This document shows positions 15,286 through 23,800 of a stretch of 24,185 nt of DNA, piece by piece. The position numbers and the translations under genes are program-made. Within the stretch, counting starts at the first letter, position 1. The number at the start of each line of letters is the position of its first letter. Origin of the DNA: an uncultured Pedobacter sp. (lineage in GTDB: Bacteria > Bacteroidota > Bacteroidia > Sphingobacteriales > Sphingobacteriaceae); assembly GCF_946479715.1 (NCBI RefSeq), contig NZ_CAMLHF010000073.1, positions 1 to 24,185 on the forward strand, read 5' to 3'. The notes under the pieces were generated by a model that saw only the letters and a list, made by a program, of their open reading frames with translations, was not told where the DNA came from and made no database searches.

Positions 15286-18200
15286 TTACACTTTGTTATA
15301 AAGCCAAACACGTAATAATGAGATTAGCTGATCAATATCAACAGGTTTCGAGATGTAATCAGATGCCCCCGCGGCAATACATTTTTCCCTATCACCCATC
15401 ATTGCTTTGGCAGTAACAGCCAAAACCGGTAATTGTTTATATGCAGGGATTTTTCTGATCTCTTTAGTACTCTCGTATCCGTCCATCTCAGGCATCATCA
15501 TATCCATTAGTACAATATCTATCAATGGGTTCTCTTTAAGCATCTGTAGCGCTTCTTTGCCATCTGTAGCAGCTAAAACTTTCATTTTATGCTGTTCCAA
15601 TGCTTTTGTTAATGAGAATATGTTTCTCACATCATCATCAGCAATCAGAACGGTTTTGTTATTCAGTATCTCATATAGGCCTCCAAGTTTTTCAGATGCC
15701 TGCTTTTTATGCTTACCATCCATTTCCTTTTCCTCTATAAGATGCAAGAACAATCCGGCTTCATCTAATATTCTTTGATAAGAATGGGCCGTTTTAACCA
15801 CAATTGAGTCGGCATATTGTTTAATTCTACTCTCTTCTCCCTTCGATAAGTTTTTGCCGGTAAAGATGATGATAGGCAAGTTCTCCAGGCCTTCGCTTTT
15901 CTTAATAGTTTCAAGCGTTTCATATGCGTTCTTATCCGGTATACCCATATCCAGAATCACACAATCCACTTCTTTTTCTTGCAATGCACCAATCCCTTCC
16001 TTAACATTATTAGCAACCTGCGTATTGATGTTATAGTTACTTAAGAAATAACTTAAAGCTTGGGCATGCTGCTTATTTTCTTCAACAATAAGAACTTTTT
16101 TAGGTCCTTTAGTTAATGCTTGTTCCAGCTTTTGGAATATCTGCGCCATATGCTCAAGGGCTACAGGCTTATTTATAAAATCGACCGCCCCCTTTAACAA
16201 ACTTTCCTTTTTAACCTCAAGAGACGACATGATATGAACAGGAATATGTCGGGTTTTAGGATTCGACTTTAACTCTTCCATTACTTGCCATCCATCTTTA
16301 ACAGGAAGCTGAATGTCCAATAGAATAGCCAGCGGCTTGTAGTGATTGGCCAGTTCAATTCCAACATCCCCTCTAACGGCTACAATTCCTTTATAATTTC
16401 TTTTTCGGGTAAATTTCAAAAGCGTTTTCGCAAATGCAGTATCATCTTCTACAATTAGAATTACTTTATCGTCATCCTTAATATCGTTCCTGTCGTCCTC
16501 AACCTCTTGTGGAATATGGTCAACCGTAAACCTTTCAAGAACAATCTCTTTTTGCTTTTCAATAGGAGTAAAAGTATCCGCCTCCTCCACTTCTTCTTTT
16601 TTAATTGCAGCCAACCTATCTATGGGTAAAGAGAAAGTAAACTCGCTACCTATATTCTCTTTACTGGTAAGCTCAATTTCTCCTCCTAAAAGTTTCGCTA
16701 ATTCCCTGCTTATAGAAAGACCTAATCCGGTGCCCCCAAACCTCCTTCTGGTCGAACCATCAGCCTGTTGAAATGCTTCAAATATAAGCCCGAGTTTATC
16801 CCCCGGAATACCTATACCAGTATCCGTGACTTTAAACAAGGTAAACATATTTGTATCGTCCCTTTTTACTGTTAATGATACCTTGCCATGATTTGTGAAT
16901 TTGATAGCATTAGACAGCAGATTCTTTAAAATCTGCTCCAATCGCATTTTATCGGTATTAATGATACCCTTGCTCTCCTCAACATCAATAACCAACTCAA
17001 GTCCTTTATTCTTTGCCAATGGTTCAAACAAAGACCGCATATCAGTGACCACCTCATTAACACTAATATCATCGAACTCAAGTTTCATTTTCCCCGCCTC
17101 TATTTTGGAGAGGTCAAGTATTTCATCAATAAGCCCCAGCAAACCTTGTCCTGAGCTTTGGATCACATCCGCATACTCCACATATTCCTTATCGAGCTCT
17201 TTGTTCTCCGACATCAGCTTTGATAAAAGTAATATTGAGTTTAAAGGAGTGCGCAATTCGTGCGACATATTAGCAAGGAACTCAGATTTATACTTGGTAC
17301 TTTGCTCCAATTGCTCTGCTTTCTGTTGTATATCCAGATTTCGTTCCTGTATAAGTTGATTTTTTTCTTCCAATAAGCTGGTTCTTTCCTCAAGTTCCTG
17401 ATTACTTTGCAATAATTCCTCTTGCTGCACCCTCAACTCTTCTTCAGAAGTTTGTATTTTTTGCGTCTGCGCTTCCAACTCGGCATTGAGTCCCTCTAAT
17501 TCACTATGCTGAGACTGTAACTCTTCGGCCTGAGCCTGGGTTTCCTCTAAAAGCTCTTGTAATTTCTTGCGGTTCTGTGCAACATGTACTGCAATTCCAA
17601 TATTATGCGAAATACTATTAAAGAACTCCAGTTGCAGGGGTGTATACGTACCCAATGAGCCAAGTTCCATTACCCCAATGGTCTCATTATGCCTGATCAC
17701 AGGAAAAGCAACAATATTTCGTGGTTTGGTGGTGCCTGTAGCATAGCTAATGGTCATTTCACCTTCAGGGATATCATTGATTAAAATTTGTTTGCCCGAT
17801 TTAACTACTTGCCCGGCAATACCCTCTCCGGCCCGCAGCCTATCCTTTTCCCTATCTGTTGCCAGCGAATAACTTCCTGCAAGATGCAATTCCGAATCAT
17901 CTCCTGTCAGATAAAAAGCTGCAACGGTGCTGCTGGTATGTACTATAATGTTCTCAAGAATATCATTAGCAAGCTCCTCTACGCTTTTTTCTCCAACCAT
18001 TTTATCGTTAAGAGAGGCAATGCCCGATTGGAGCCATTCTTTATCGGCCAAAAGGGCAAAAGAATACTGAAGTGATTCGGCCATTGAATTTAATGACCCC
18101 GCTAAACTACCCAGGCCATCTTTTTGTTCCGCGTTCATCCGGATCTCGTAATCGCCATTAGAAATTTGAGCAGCAATGCCTTGTATAACTTCAATCCTAT

Positions 18201-18873
18201 TGTCTATCTCCTCATTCTTATCCTCCAGCTCTTTTTGTAATCGCCTTCTGGTATTAAAATCCGAGGAAACTCTTTTATAGAAAATCACGGTAATTAAAAT
18301 GGCAAAAAAAGCAGCTATAAGAATTAGAATTGGAGTATAGCCTGCCATTTTATTCATATTAGCAGTCCGCTCATCAAGCAATCTCTTTTCTTCTGCCTGC
18401 ATTCTTTTAATAACCGCCCTCGACTTATCCATGTACACCTTTCCGTCGAGTAGTTGAGCAGTGCTTACGCTTTCACCTTTACTTTTTAATTCAATAGTTT
18501 TGTCAATAATATCTAACCTGCCCTCAATAATTCCTTGTAATTCCTTCGCGTTTTGCTGCTGAAAAGGATTGTCTTTTGTATCTGAACTTATTTTGCTTAA
18601 AAGTTCAATTGCGGTTTGCCTTGCCCCATTATAAGGCTCTAAAAAAACCTTATCACCAGTCAGCAAGTACCCTCTTTGTCCCGTTTCTGCATCTTTTAAT
18701 GTCGATATTACACCATCCAGATTCGTCATAACCTCATTGCTATGCGAAACCAGATCTGCGTTTTGAATCAAGTTCTTTATACTAATAAAGGAAGCAAGTG
18801 ATGAAATAAAAAGGATCAATAGTGATAGCCCTAAGCCAATTCGTAGATTATTTCTTAAAGATTTTTCTTTCAT
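15286..18873 (-). CDS. CHASE3-HAMP-GAF hybrid histidine kinase with three receiver domains
   Basis: A 1195-residue membrane kinase. TM1 spans about 12-31 and TM2 about 180-199. Between them is a CHASE3-type extracytoplasmic helical sensor, with the DAETGQRGYLLTG signature at 61-73. A HAMP region follows at about 200-272, then a GAF domain (about 295-430) and a long Gln/Glu-rich coiled coil (about 434-530). The HisKA domain has acceptor H538 (FLANMSHELRTPLN). The HATPase domain (about 640-750) has NLLSNAIKFTN, DTGIGIP and GGTGLGLSIS. REC1 has acceptor D853 and K902. REC2 has D975, but its acidic pair is E931-E932 and its Lys sits in VVKT. REC3 is canonical (D1124). The order sensor-transmitter-REC3 fits a multistep phosphorelay. 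It lies 13 bp after the REC-kinase gene and probably feeds the REC, CheR and CheB products downstream. Confidence 0.95.
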   Translation of the reverse strand: MKEKSLRNNLRIGLGLSLLILFISSLASFISIKNLIQNADLVSHSNEVMTNLDGVISTLKDAETGQRGYLLTGDKVFLEPYNGARQTAIELLSKISSDTKDNPFQQQNAKELQGIIEGRLDIIDKTIELKSKGESVSTAQLLDGKVYMDKSRAVIKRMQAEEKRLLDERTANMNKMAGYTPILILIAAFFAILITVIFYKRVSSDFNTRRRLQKELEDKNEEIDNRIEVIQGIAAQISNGDYEIRMNAEQKDGLGSLAGSLNSMAESLQYSFALLADKEWLQSGIASLNDKMVGEKSVEELANDILENIIVHTSSTVAAFYLTGDDSELHLAGSYSLATDREKDRLRAGEGIAGQVVKSGKQILINDIPEGEMTISYATGTTKPRNIVAFPVIRHNETIGVMELGSLGTYTPLQLEFFNSISHNIGIAVHVAQNRKKLQELLEETQAQAEELQSQHSELEGLNAELEAQTQKIQTSEEELRVQQEELLQSNQELEERTSLLEEKNQLIQERNLDIQQKAEQLEQSTKYKSEFLANMSHELRTPLNSILLLSKLMSENKELDKEYVEYADVIQSSGQGLLGLIDEILDLSKIEAGKMKLEFDDISVNEVVTDMRSLFEPLAKNKGLELVIDVEESKGIINTDKMRLEQILKNLLSNAIKFTNHGKVSLTVKRDDTNMFTLFKVTDTGIGIPGDKLGLIFEAFQQADGSTRRRFGGTGLGLSISRELAKLLGGEIELTSKENIGSEFTFSLPIDRLAAIKKEEVEEADTFTPIEKQKEIVLERFTVDHIPQEVEDDRNDIKDDDKVILIVEDDTAFAKTLLKFTRKRNYKGIVAVRGDVGIELANHYKPLAILLDIQLPVKDGWQVMEELKSNPKTRHIPVHIMSSLEVKKESLLKGAVDFINKPVALEHMAQIFQKLEQALTKGPKKVLIVEENKQHAQALSYFLSNYNINTQVANNVKEGIGALQEKEVDCVILDMGIPDKNAYETLETIKKSEGLENLPIIIFTGKNLSKGEESRIKQYADSIVVKTAHSYQRILDEAGLFLHLIEEKEMDGKHKKQASEKLGGLYEILNNKTVLIADDDVRNIFSLTKALEQHKMKVLAATDGKEALQMLKENPLIDIVLMDMMMPEMDGYESTKEIRKIPAYKQLPVLAVTAKAMMGDREKCIAAGASDYISKPVDIDQLISLLRVWLYNKV

Positions 18874-18886
18874 AAATTAATGTCTT

Positions 18887-20011
18887 TTAATCCGTTTCAG
18901 CGCCAGAATTTACAGGTAAAATGAAATAAAATTCAGAACCCTCGCCAAGCATACTTTTAACCCCAACTTCCCCACCATGCCGTTTTATAATTTCGGCAGA
19001 GATGAATAGCCCAATACCCAGTCCTTGAAAGTGTATAGAGGTTTCTTCTACCCTGTAAAATTTATCGAACACAGATTTTTGCTGGTCTGGGGCAATCCCA
19101 ATCCCAAAATCCCTTACCCCCACATACACCTTATCAGCAATAACATCTACATGAATGTCAATCTCATTCGTTCCGGGAGAGTATTTAATGGCATTTGTTA
19201 AAAAATTAATGATCACCTGTTCAATCCTCATTTCATCGGCATAAACTTCAATCCCCACTTTTCCTTTCCTAATGATGTTAAACTCAGGATTAGCCTGCCG
19301 TATAATGTCGATTACACTATCCAGTAGATCATCAATTGCAAAATCTTTTTTGTTAAACTTAAGCTTCCCGCTTTCAATTTTTGATATATCCAATAAATCA
19401 GCAATAAGTTCATGAAGCTTTTCTAACTGGATTTGTGCTTTTTCAAGATGTTTTTTGACCGTCGGGATATCTCCTTTTTCTACGCTTCTTCCAAGCAATT
19501 GCATATACCCTTTAACACTTGTTAAAGGCGTTTTTAATTCATGACTGGCGATACTGATAAACTCATCCTTTTTACGCTCGGCTTGCTTTCTATACTCTAT
19601 TTCATCAAGTAATGCCTTTTGAATTTCAATCAGCTTCCTGCTCTGCTCATAGATGCGGTAAAACGTTTTTACCTTTAAAAGCAAAATATCCATATCAACG
19701 GGCTTGGTAATATAATCGAGCCCGCCAGAAGAATAACCCCTGGTAATAAATTTTAGTTCTTTATTTACAGCAGATAAAAATATTATAGCTGTTTCTTTAG
19801 CTTTACTGTACCCTGAAATGGCTTCTGCTACCTCAAAGCCATCCATCCCAGGCATTTGCACATCCAAAATAATCAGGACATATTCGTTCTTAAGAACTTT
19901 TTTTAAAGCTTCTTCGCCTGAGGATGCTGTATCAACTTCAAAATTATGCCTTTCAAGAACCCTTTTTAAAGAGATAAGGTTCTCTGGCGTGTCATCTACA
20001 ATTAATATCAT
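18887..20011 (-). CDS. REC-histidine kinase fusion (receiver at N-terminus)
   Basis: A 374-residue soluble kinase with no transmembrane segment or PAS domain. The N-terminal receiver (1-120) has D6-D7, acceptor D50 (IILDVQMPGMDGFE), S80 and K103 (ITKPVD). A short coiled linker leads to HisKA with acceptor H157 (FISIASHELKTPLTS). The HATPase domain has NFLTNAIKYSP, DFGIGI and GLGIGLFIS. All catalytic motifs are intact. Kinases of this kind probably have their activity controlled by phosphorylation of their own receiver, which is known for related REC-HK proteins. It is the first gene of the six-gene cluster, and a candidate promoter and dyad lie upstream (20046-20087). Confidence 0.94.
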   Translation of the reverse strand: MILIVDDTPENLISLKRVLERHNFEVDTASSGEEALKKVLKNEYVLIILDVQMPGMDGFEVAEAISGYSKAKETAIIFLSAVNKELKFITRGYSSGGLDYITKPVDMDILLLKVKTFYRIYEQSRKLIEIQKALLDEIEYRKQAERKKDEFISIASHELKTPLTSVKGYMQLLGRSVEKGDIPTVKKHLEKAQIQLEKLHELIADLLDISKIESGKLKFNKKDFAIDDLLDSVIDIIRQANPEFNIIRKGKVGIEVYADEMRIEQVIINFLTNAIKYSPGTNEIDIHVDVIADKVYVGVRDFGIGIAPDQQKSVFDKFYRVEETSIHFQGLGIGLFISAEIIKRHGGEVGVKSMLGEGSEFYFILPVNSGAETD

Positions 20012-20045
20012 TATTAAAGGGGAATAAGCTTCTAAATAGCATTAG

Positions 20046-20053
20046 CAAAAATA
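20046..20053 (-). promoter_or_regulatory. Candidate -7 element (TATTTTTG) for the signalling cluster
   Basis: On the minus strand this reads TATTTTTG, an exact TAnnTTTG match, 34 bases upstream of the REC-kinase ATG. A TTTA (one mismatch to TTTG) lies 21 bp upstream of it. AT-rich DNA makes chance matches possible. Confidence 0.35.
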
Positions 20054-20055
20054 AT

Positions 20056-20087
20056 TTGTATAATAGTTTCGTCCTAAAGTTATACAA
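20056..20087. promoter_or_regulatory. 8-bp perfect dyad upstream of the signalling cluster (operator or weak hairpin)
   Basis: TTGTATAA (20056-20063) and TTATACAA (20080-20087) form a perfect inverted repeat with a 16-bp spacer, in which a further TTT/AAA pairing is possible. It covers the -33 area of the candidate promoter and lies after the ypfJ stop, so it may be an operator or an AT-only terminator followed by ATTATTTTTG. Confidence 0.35.
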
Positions 20088-20120
20088 CTCTGGAGAATAT
20101 TAAGCGTTTAAACTTATTAT

Positions 20121-20960
20121 TTATAGTTGTTTTGAACTAAAAGTATCCCCTTGATTAATATCTCCAGTCTCAAACCCTTTTTTAAACCAATACATTCTTT
20201 GTGCAGATGTACCATGAGTAAATGCATCCGGAACAACCTCTCCCTGAGCTTGTTTCTGCAATTTATCATCACCTATTGCATTCGCTGCGTTTAAAGCTTC
20301 GTCAATATCTCCCTCTTCTAATTTAAAGTCTTTTAAGTTTTGAGCATGATGAGCCCATAAGCCTGCAAGAAAATCTGCCTGTAATTCCAATTTAACAGAC
20401 AACCGGTTGTACTCAACCTCACTTACCTGTCCTCTGGCCTTTTGCAATTTATCAGAAATGCCCAATAAATTCTGAACATGATGGCCAACCTCATGAGCAA
20501 TTACATAAGCTTGTGCAAAATCACCGGCAGCGCCAAATCTGTCCTTTAAATCCTGATAAAAGGACAGGTCAATATATACTTTATGATCTCCTGGGCAATA
20601 GAATGGTCCAACCGCCGAACTTGCATTTCCACAGGCTGACTGTACCATATTGGTAAACAAGACCATTCCTGGCTTCTCGTATTCCCTCCCCAGGCTTTGA
20701 AATTGCTGCTCCCAAACTTGGTTTGTAGACTCAAGAACGCCATCCACAAACTTACCTTCTGCATCAGTCGGGTCTCCTTGTTTACCCTCAGATTGTGTAA
20801 CATTATTTACAGGCAACTGACTTACCAGACCTGTTAAATCTTTTCCGAAGAGAAGACCTAAAACTACAATGATAATACCAACGCCACCACCAATGGTGCC
20901 CCCACTCATACCTCTTCTATCGTCGATATTACCACTTCCTTTTCCGAACCACTGCATAAA
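20121..20960 (-). CDS. ypfJ: Neutral zinc metallopeptidase, YpfJ family
   Basis: A 279-residue membrane-anchored putative zinc peptidase (PF04228). The ATG at 20960 is chosen because MQWFGKGSGNIDDRRG matches the conserved family N-terminus (MxWxGRxxSxNVEDRR). A frame from 21005 would add 15 unrelated residues. A Gly-rich stretch and one transmembrane helix (about 20-38, GGGVGIIIVVLGLLFGKDLTGL) are followed by the periplasmic domain. The family's CPGDxxVYIDLSFY segment is at 121-134, and the zinc motif H155-E156-V-G-H159 is in VIAHEVGHHVQ. The later ELQADFLAGLWAHH segment supplies the third ligand region. Residues typical of the family are all present. The physiological substrate of YpfJ proteins is not established. 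It is 62 bp after gltX on the same strand. Confidence 0.93.
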   Translation of the reverse strand, partial: FMQWFGKGSGNIDDRRGMSGGTIGGGVGIIIVVLGLLFGKDLTGLVSQLPVNNVTQSEGKQGDPTDAEGKFVDGVLESTNQVWEQQFQSLGREYEKPGMVLFTNMVQSACGNASSAVGPFYCPGDHKVYIDLSFYQDLKDRFGAAGDFAQAYVIAHEVGHHVQNLLGISDKLQKARGQVSEVEYNRLSVKLELQADFLAGLWAHHAQNLKDFKLEEGDIDEALNAANAIGDDKLQKQAQGEVVPDAFTHGTSAQRMYWFKKGFETGDINQGDTFSSKQL

Positions 20961-21022
20961 TTTATTTTTTAATTTGATAAGACAAGAATCCGAGACAATT
21001 GTCATACCAAATTACAAAATAA

Positions 21023-22531
21023 TTAGCTAAACGCAGTTAATGCATTCTTTATTCTTTGCACAGTTTCCGCTGCACCTAAAGCAAGGGCTATATCAAATAC
21101 TCCGGGACCGAATTTACCGCCAACAAGCATTATTCTAAGTGGAAGCATTAATTCTCCTGGTTTAAATTGATGTGTTCCTGCTAATTCTTTAAATTTCTCT
21201 TCTAACTCTATAGCAGTGGCATTATCTGTAACCAATAAGGCAAAAGCATCAAAAAATGCCGCCTTTTCTGCCGTCCACTTTGGCTTTACCGCAGCCAGGT
21301 CATATTCGGCAGGGGCCACAAAAAAGTAAATAGCCTGAGTAACAAAGTCGCTCAACAAATGACATCTGTCTTTAACCAAATCAATTACTTTCAGCAAGTA
21401 AGCATCGTCTTCAAGTACAACCCCTTGATCCGCAAATGCTGCTTTTACTGTAGGTAATAATTTTTGGGCATCAGCTTTTTTAATCCATTCATGGTTATAC
21501 CATTTGGCTTTTTCAAAATCAAATTTTGCTCCGGCCTTGCTTATGCGCTCAACCGAGAACTTATCAATTAATTCAGCTAAAGAAAACAATTCCTGGTCTG
21601 TACCATCGTTCCAGCCCAACATCGCCAATAAATTCACAAAAGCTTCGGGCATAAACCCAAGTTCTTTAAATCCTTTGGTTAAATCACCAGTTTTTGGATC
21701 AGTCCAGTTTTGTGCATAAACCGGGAAACCTAATCTGTCGCCATCGCGCTTACTTAGTTTTCCATTGCCATCAGGTTTTAATATCAATGGCAAATGAATC
21801 CATTGAGGCATTATATCTTCCCACCCAAGGTAACGCCATAATAAAATATGTATGGGAGCTGACGGAAGCCATTCCTCTCCTCTAAAAATATGACTAATTT
21901 CCATTGCCTTATCATCCGCCACAACGGCTAAGTGATACGTTGGCATGCCATCGGCCTTTAATAAAACTTTATCGTCAACTAAATTTGTATCAAAACTTAC
22001 ATGCCCCCTAATCAGATCTGTAAAAGAAACCAGTTCGTCTTTAGGCATTTTAATACGCACAACATGCGGGGTGTTATTGGCTAAAAGTTCAGCCACTTCA
22101 TTTTCGCTTAGCGTAAGTGAATTGCGCATTCCTTCGCGTGTTGCCAATCCGTAAGTAAAATTAGGAATCTCCTTACGTTTTGCATCCAGTTCTTCCGGGG
22201 TATCAAAAGCATAGTAAGCATAACCATCAGCAATTAATTGATCTGCATACTGTTTGTAGGTCGCTTTGCGCTCACTTTGACGATACGGACCAAATCCCCC
22301 GCCTTTCTGCGGGCTCTCGTCCGGCGACATCCCACACCATTCCAAACAAGAAACAATGTATTCTTCTGCTCCCTCAACAAAACGTGTCTGATCGGTATCT
22401 TCAACACGCAAAACAAACGTTCCATTGTGTTTTTTAGCAAACAGATAATTAAACAAAGCGGTACGTACACCACCTAAATGCAGCCCTCCTGTCGGACTAG
22501 GGGCAAATCTTACTCTTACTTTCTTTTCCAT
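21023..22531 (-). CDS. gltX: Glutamyl-tRNA synthetase
   Basis: A class I synthetase charging tRNA-Glu, 502 aa, the standard bacterial length. The N-terminus has VRFAPSPTGGLHLGGVRTAL with the HIGH motif as HLGG (18-21). LRVEDTD follows at 41-47. The KMSKS motif appears as KLSKR (258-262) in GNGKLSKRDGDRLGFP. The C-terminal anticodon-binding helical domain is complete. The ATG at 22531 lies only about 10 bases from an exact TAnnTTTG -7 element on the minus strand, so the leader would be very short. Divergent from the sensor kinase gene by 48 bp. Confidence 0.97.
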   Translation of the reverse strand: MEKKVRVRFAPSPTGGLHLGGVRTALFNYLFAKKHNGTFVLRVEDTDQTRFVEGAEEYIVSCLEWCGMSPDESPQKGGGFGPYRQSERKATYKQYADQLIADGYAYYAFDTPEELDAKRKEIPNFTYGLATREGMRNSLTLSENEVAELLANNTPHVVRIKMPKDELVSFTDLIRGHVSFDTNLVDDKVLLKADGMPTYHLAVVADDKAMEISHIFRGEEWLPSAPIHILLWRYLGWEDIMPQWIHLPLILKPDGNGKLSKRDGDRLGFPVYAQNWTDPKTGDLTKGFKELGFMPEAFVNLLAMLGWNDGTDQELFSLAELIDKFSVERISKAGAKFDFEKAKWYNHEWIKKADAQKLLPTVKAAFADQGVVLEDDAYLLKVIDLVKDRCHLLSDFVTQAIYFFVAPAEYDLAAVKPKWTAEKAAFFDAFALLVTDNATAIELEEKFKELAGTHQFKPGELMLPLRIMLVGGKFGPGVFDIALALGAAETVQRIKNALTAFS

Positions 22532-22541
22532 AATAACACTG

Positions 22542-22549
22542 CAAAGATA
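22542..22549 (-). promoter_or_regulatory. gltX promoter -7 element (TATCTTTG)
   Basis: The minus strand reads TATCTTTG, an exact TAnnTTTG match, ending 10 bases before the gltX ATG. Transcription would begin about 5-6 nt before the start codon. No clear -33 TTTG is seen. Confidence 0.5.
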
Positions 22550-22557
22550 TATTTTTG
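22550..22557 (+). promoter_or_regulatory. Sensor kinase promoter -7 element (TATTTTTG), abutting the gltX element
   Basis: The plus strand reads TATTTTTG, an exact TAnnTTTG match, 22 bases upstream of the kinase ATG at 22580. It begins at the base directly after the opposite-strand gltX element. No -33 TTTG is evident. Confidence 0.4.
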
Positions 22558-22579
22558 TAATTTGCCTTTTTCATAATCT

Positions 22580-23800
22580 ATGAATCCTTACGAGAAAAAA
22601 CGACGATGGAAGTTCTTTTTGCTGTTCTTTGCCATTATTATTGGAGCAGCATCTGTATTTTATAGTGACTTCTTTGTTAAAAAAATGGAGCGGGAGGAAC
22701 AATTACAGCTTCAGCTTTATGTAAAAGTAACAGAGCAATCACTGGTCATGTACGATGATGACCGCTATACCAGTTTGATAGAGCTCATCAGAACCAATAC
22801 AAAGCTTCCGGTTATCATGACTGATTCCACAAAGATGGAAATCCTTAGTTTTCAGGGGCTGGATTCGACTAAAACAAATTACGATCTCGAAAAAAAGGCA
22901 AACGTAACCTACGATCCTGCCTATTTCGCACGTGAATTAAGAACCATGAAAAAACAGCATCCACCTACTCCAATTACCGGGCTGGATGGCACCCGATGGT
23001 GGATTTTCTATAAAGATTCGCCTACCCTAACACAGCTTCGTTACTTTCCTTATATACAATTAGGCGTAATTGCCCTATTCCTGCTTACAGCGTATGTAGC
23101 TTTTAGTTCTGCTCGTAAGGCAGAGCAAGACCAGGTATGGGTGGGTATGGCTAAGGAAACCGCACATCAACTGGGCACCCCTATATCTTCTCTCATGGCA
23201 TGGGTTGAGTTGATAAAATCGAGATTCGATGCCGAAGACGATCCGCTCATTGCCGAAATGGAAAACGACATTAAACGTCTCGAAGTAATTACCGATCGTT
23301 TTTCAAAAATAGGCTCCAAACCAATTGTAGAAGACCACGTGGTATACACCGTTATCTATAATTTTGTGGAGTACTTTAAATTGCGCACATCAGACAAAAT
23401 CATTTTTACCATTAGCGGCGATGAGCAGGTACGTGCATTATTGAACGTTCCATTATTTGATTGGGTAATAGAAAATTTACTTAAAAATGCGGCTAATGCC
23501 ATCGAAAACGAAGGCACAATTACCATAAATATCATCGAAAATCTGACCAAAGAAGAGGTCTTTATTGATGTAACTGATACCGGAAAAGGAATTGCCAGAT
23601 CTAAATTTGATGCAGTTTTCCAACCCGGCTATACAACCCGAAAACGGGGATGGGGCTTAGGGCTATCTCTAACCAAACGTATTATAGAGAACTATCATAG
23701 CGGACAAATATTCGTTAAAGAATCTGAATTAGGTAAAGGCACAACATTTCGTATCGTTTTAAAAAGCAGTATCACTTATGAACCGACCTCAAACACATGA
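22580..23800 (+). CDS. Two-TM sensor histidine kinase
   Basis: A 406-residue membrane kinase. TM1 is at about 11-29 and TM2 at about 155-176, flanking a roughly 125-residue periplasmic sensor that I do not recognise. HisKA is at about 184-250 with H-box MAKETAHQLGTPISS and acceptor H196. The HQLGTP variant is common in Bacteroidota kinases. The HATPase domain has N-box WVIENLLKNAANAIE, DTGKGI, a GYTTRKRGWGLGLSL lid/G2 region and a C-terminal GKGTTFRIVL. There is no HAMP domain, PAS domain or receiver. No cognate regulator lies next to it in the window, so it is an orphan here. Its last 23 bp overlap the start of the DinB-family gene in another frame. Confidence 0.94.
   Translation: MNPYEKKRRWKFFLLFFAIIIGAASVFYSDFFVKKMEREEQLQLQLYVKVTEQSLVMYDDDRYTSLIELIRTNTKLPVIMTDSTKMEILSFQGLDSTKTNYDLEKKANVTYDPAYFARELRTMKKQHPPTPITGLDGTRWWIFYKDSPTLTQLRYFPYIQLGVIALFLLTAYVAFSSARKAEQDQVWVGMAKETAHQLGTPISSLMAWVELIKSRFDAEDDPLIAEMENDIKRLEVITDRFSKIGSKPIVEDHVVYTVIYNFVEYFKLRTSDKIIFTISGDEQVRALLNVPLFDWVIENLLKNAANAIENEGTITINIIENLTKEEVFIDVTDTGKGIARSKFDAVFQPGYTTRKRGWGLGLSLTKRIIENYHSGQIFVKESELGKGTTFRIVLKSSITYEPTSNT

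Noticed and set aside
16895..17359. Plus-strand reading frame of about 154 codons inside the hybrid kinase gene
   Set aside because: Ser/Ile/Leu-rich antisense shadow of the kinase core; the minus-strand frame encodes clear HisKA/HATPase motifs.
20546..20803. Minus-strand frame overlapping ypfJ
   Set aside because: Same-strand alternate frame within a well-supported peptidase gene; no family features.
20991..21006. Palindrome GACAATTGTC between gltX and ypfJ as an operator
   Set aside because: A single 10-bp palindrome in an AT-rich gap with no adjacent promoter match; likely chance.
22238..22477. Overlapping frames on both strands inside gltX
   Set aside because: All lie within the N-terminal coding region of GluRS, which has intact motifs.
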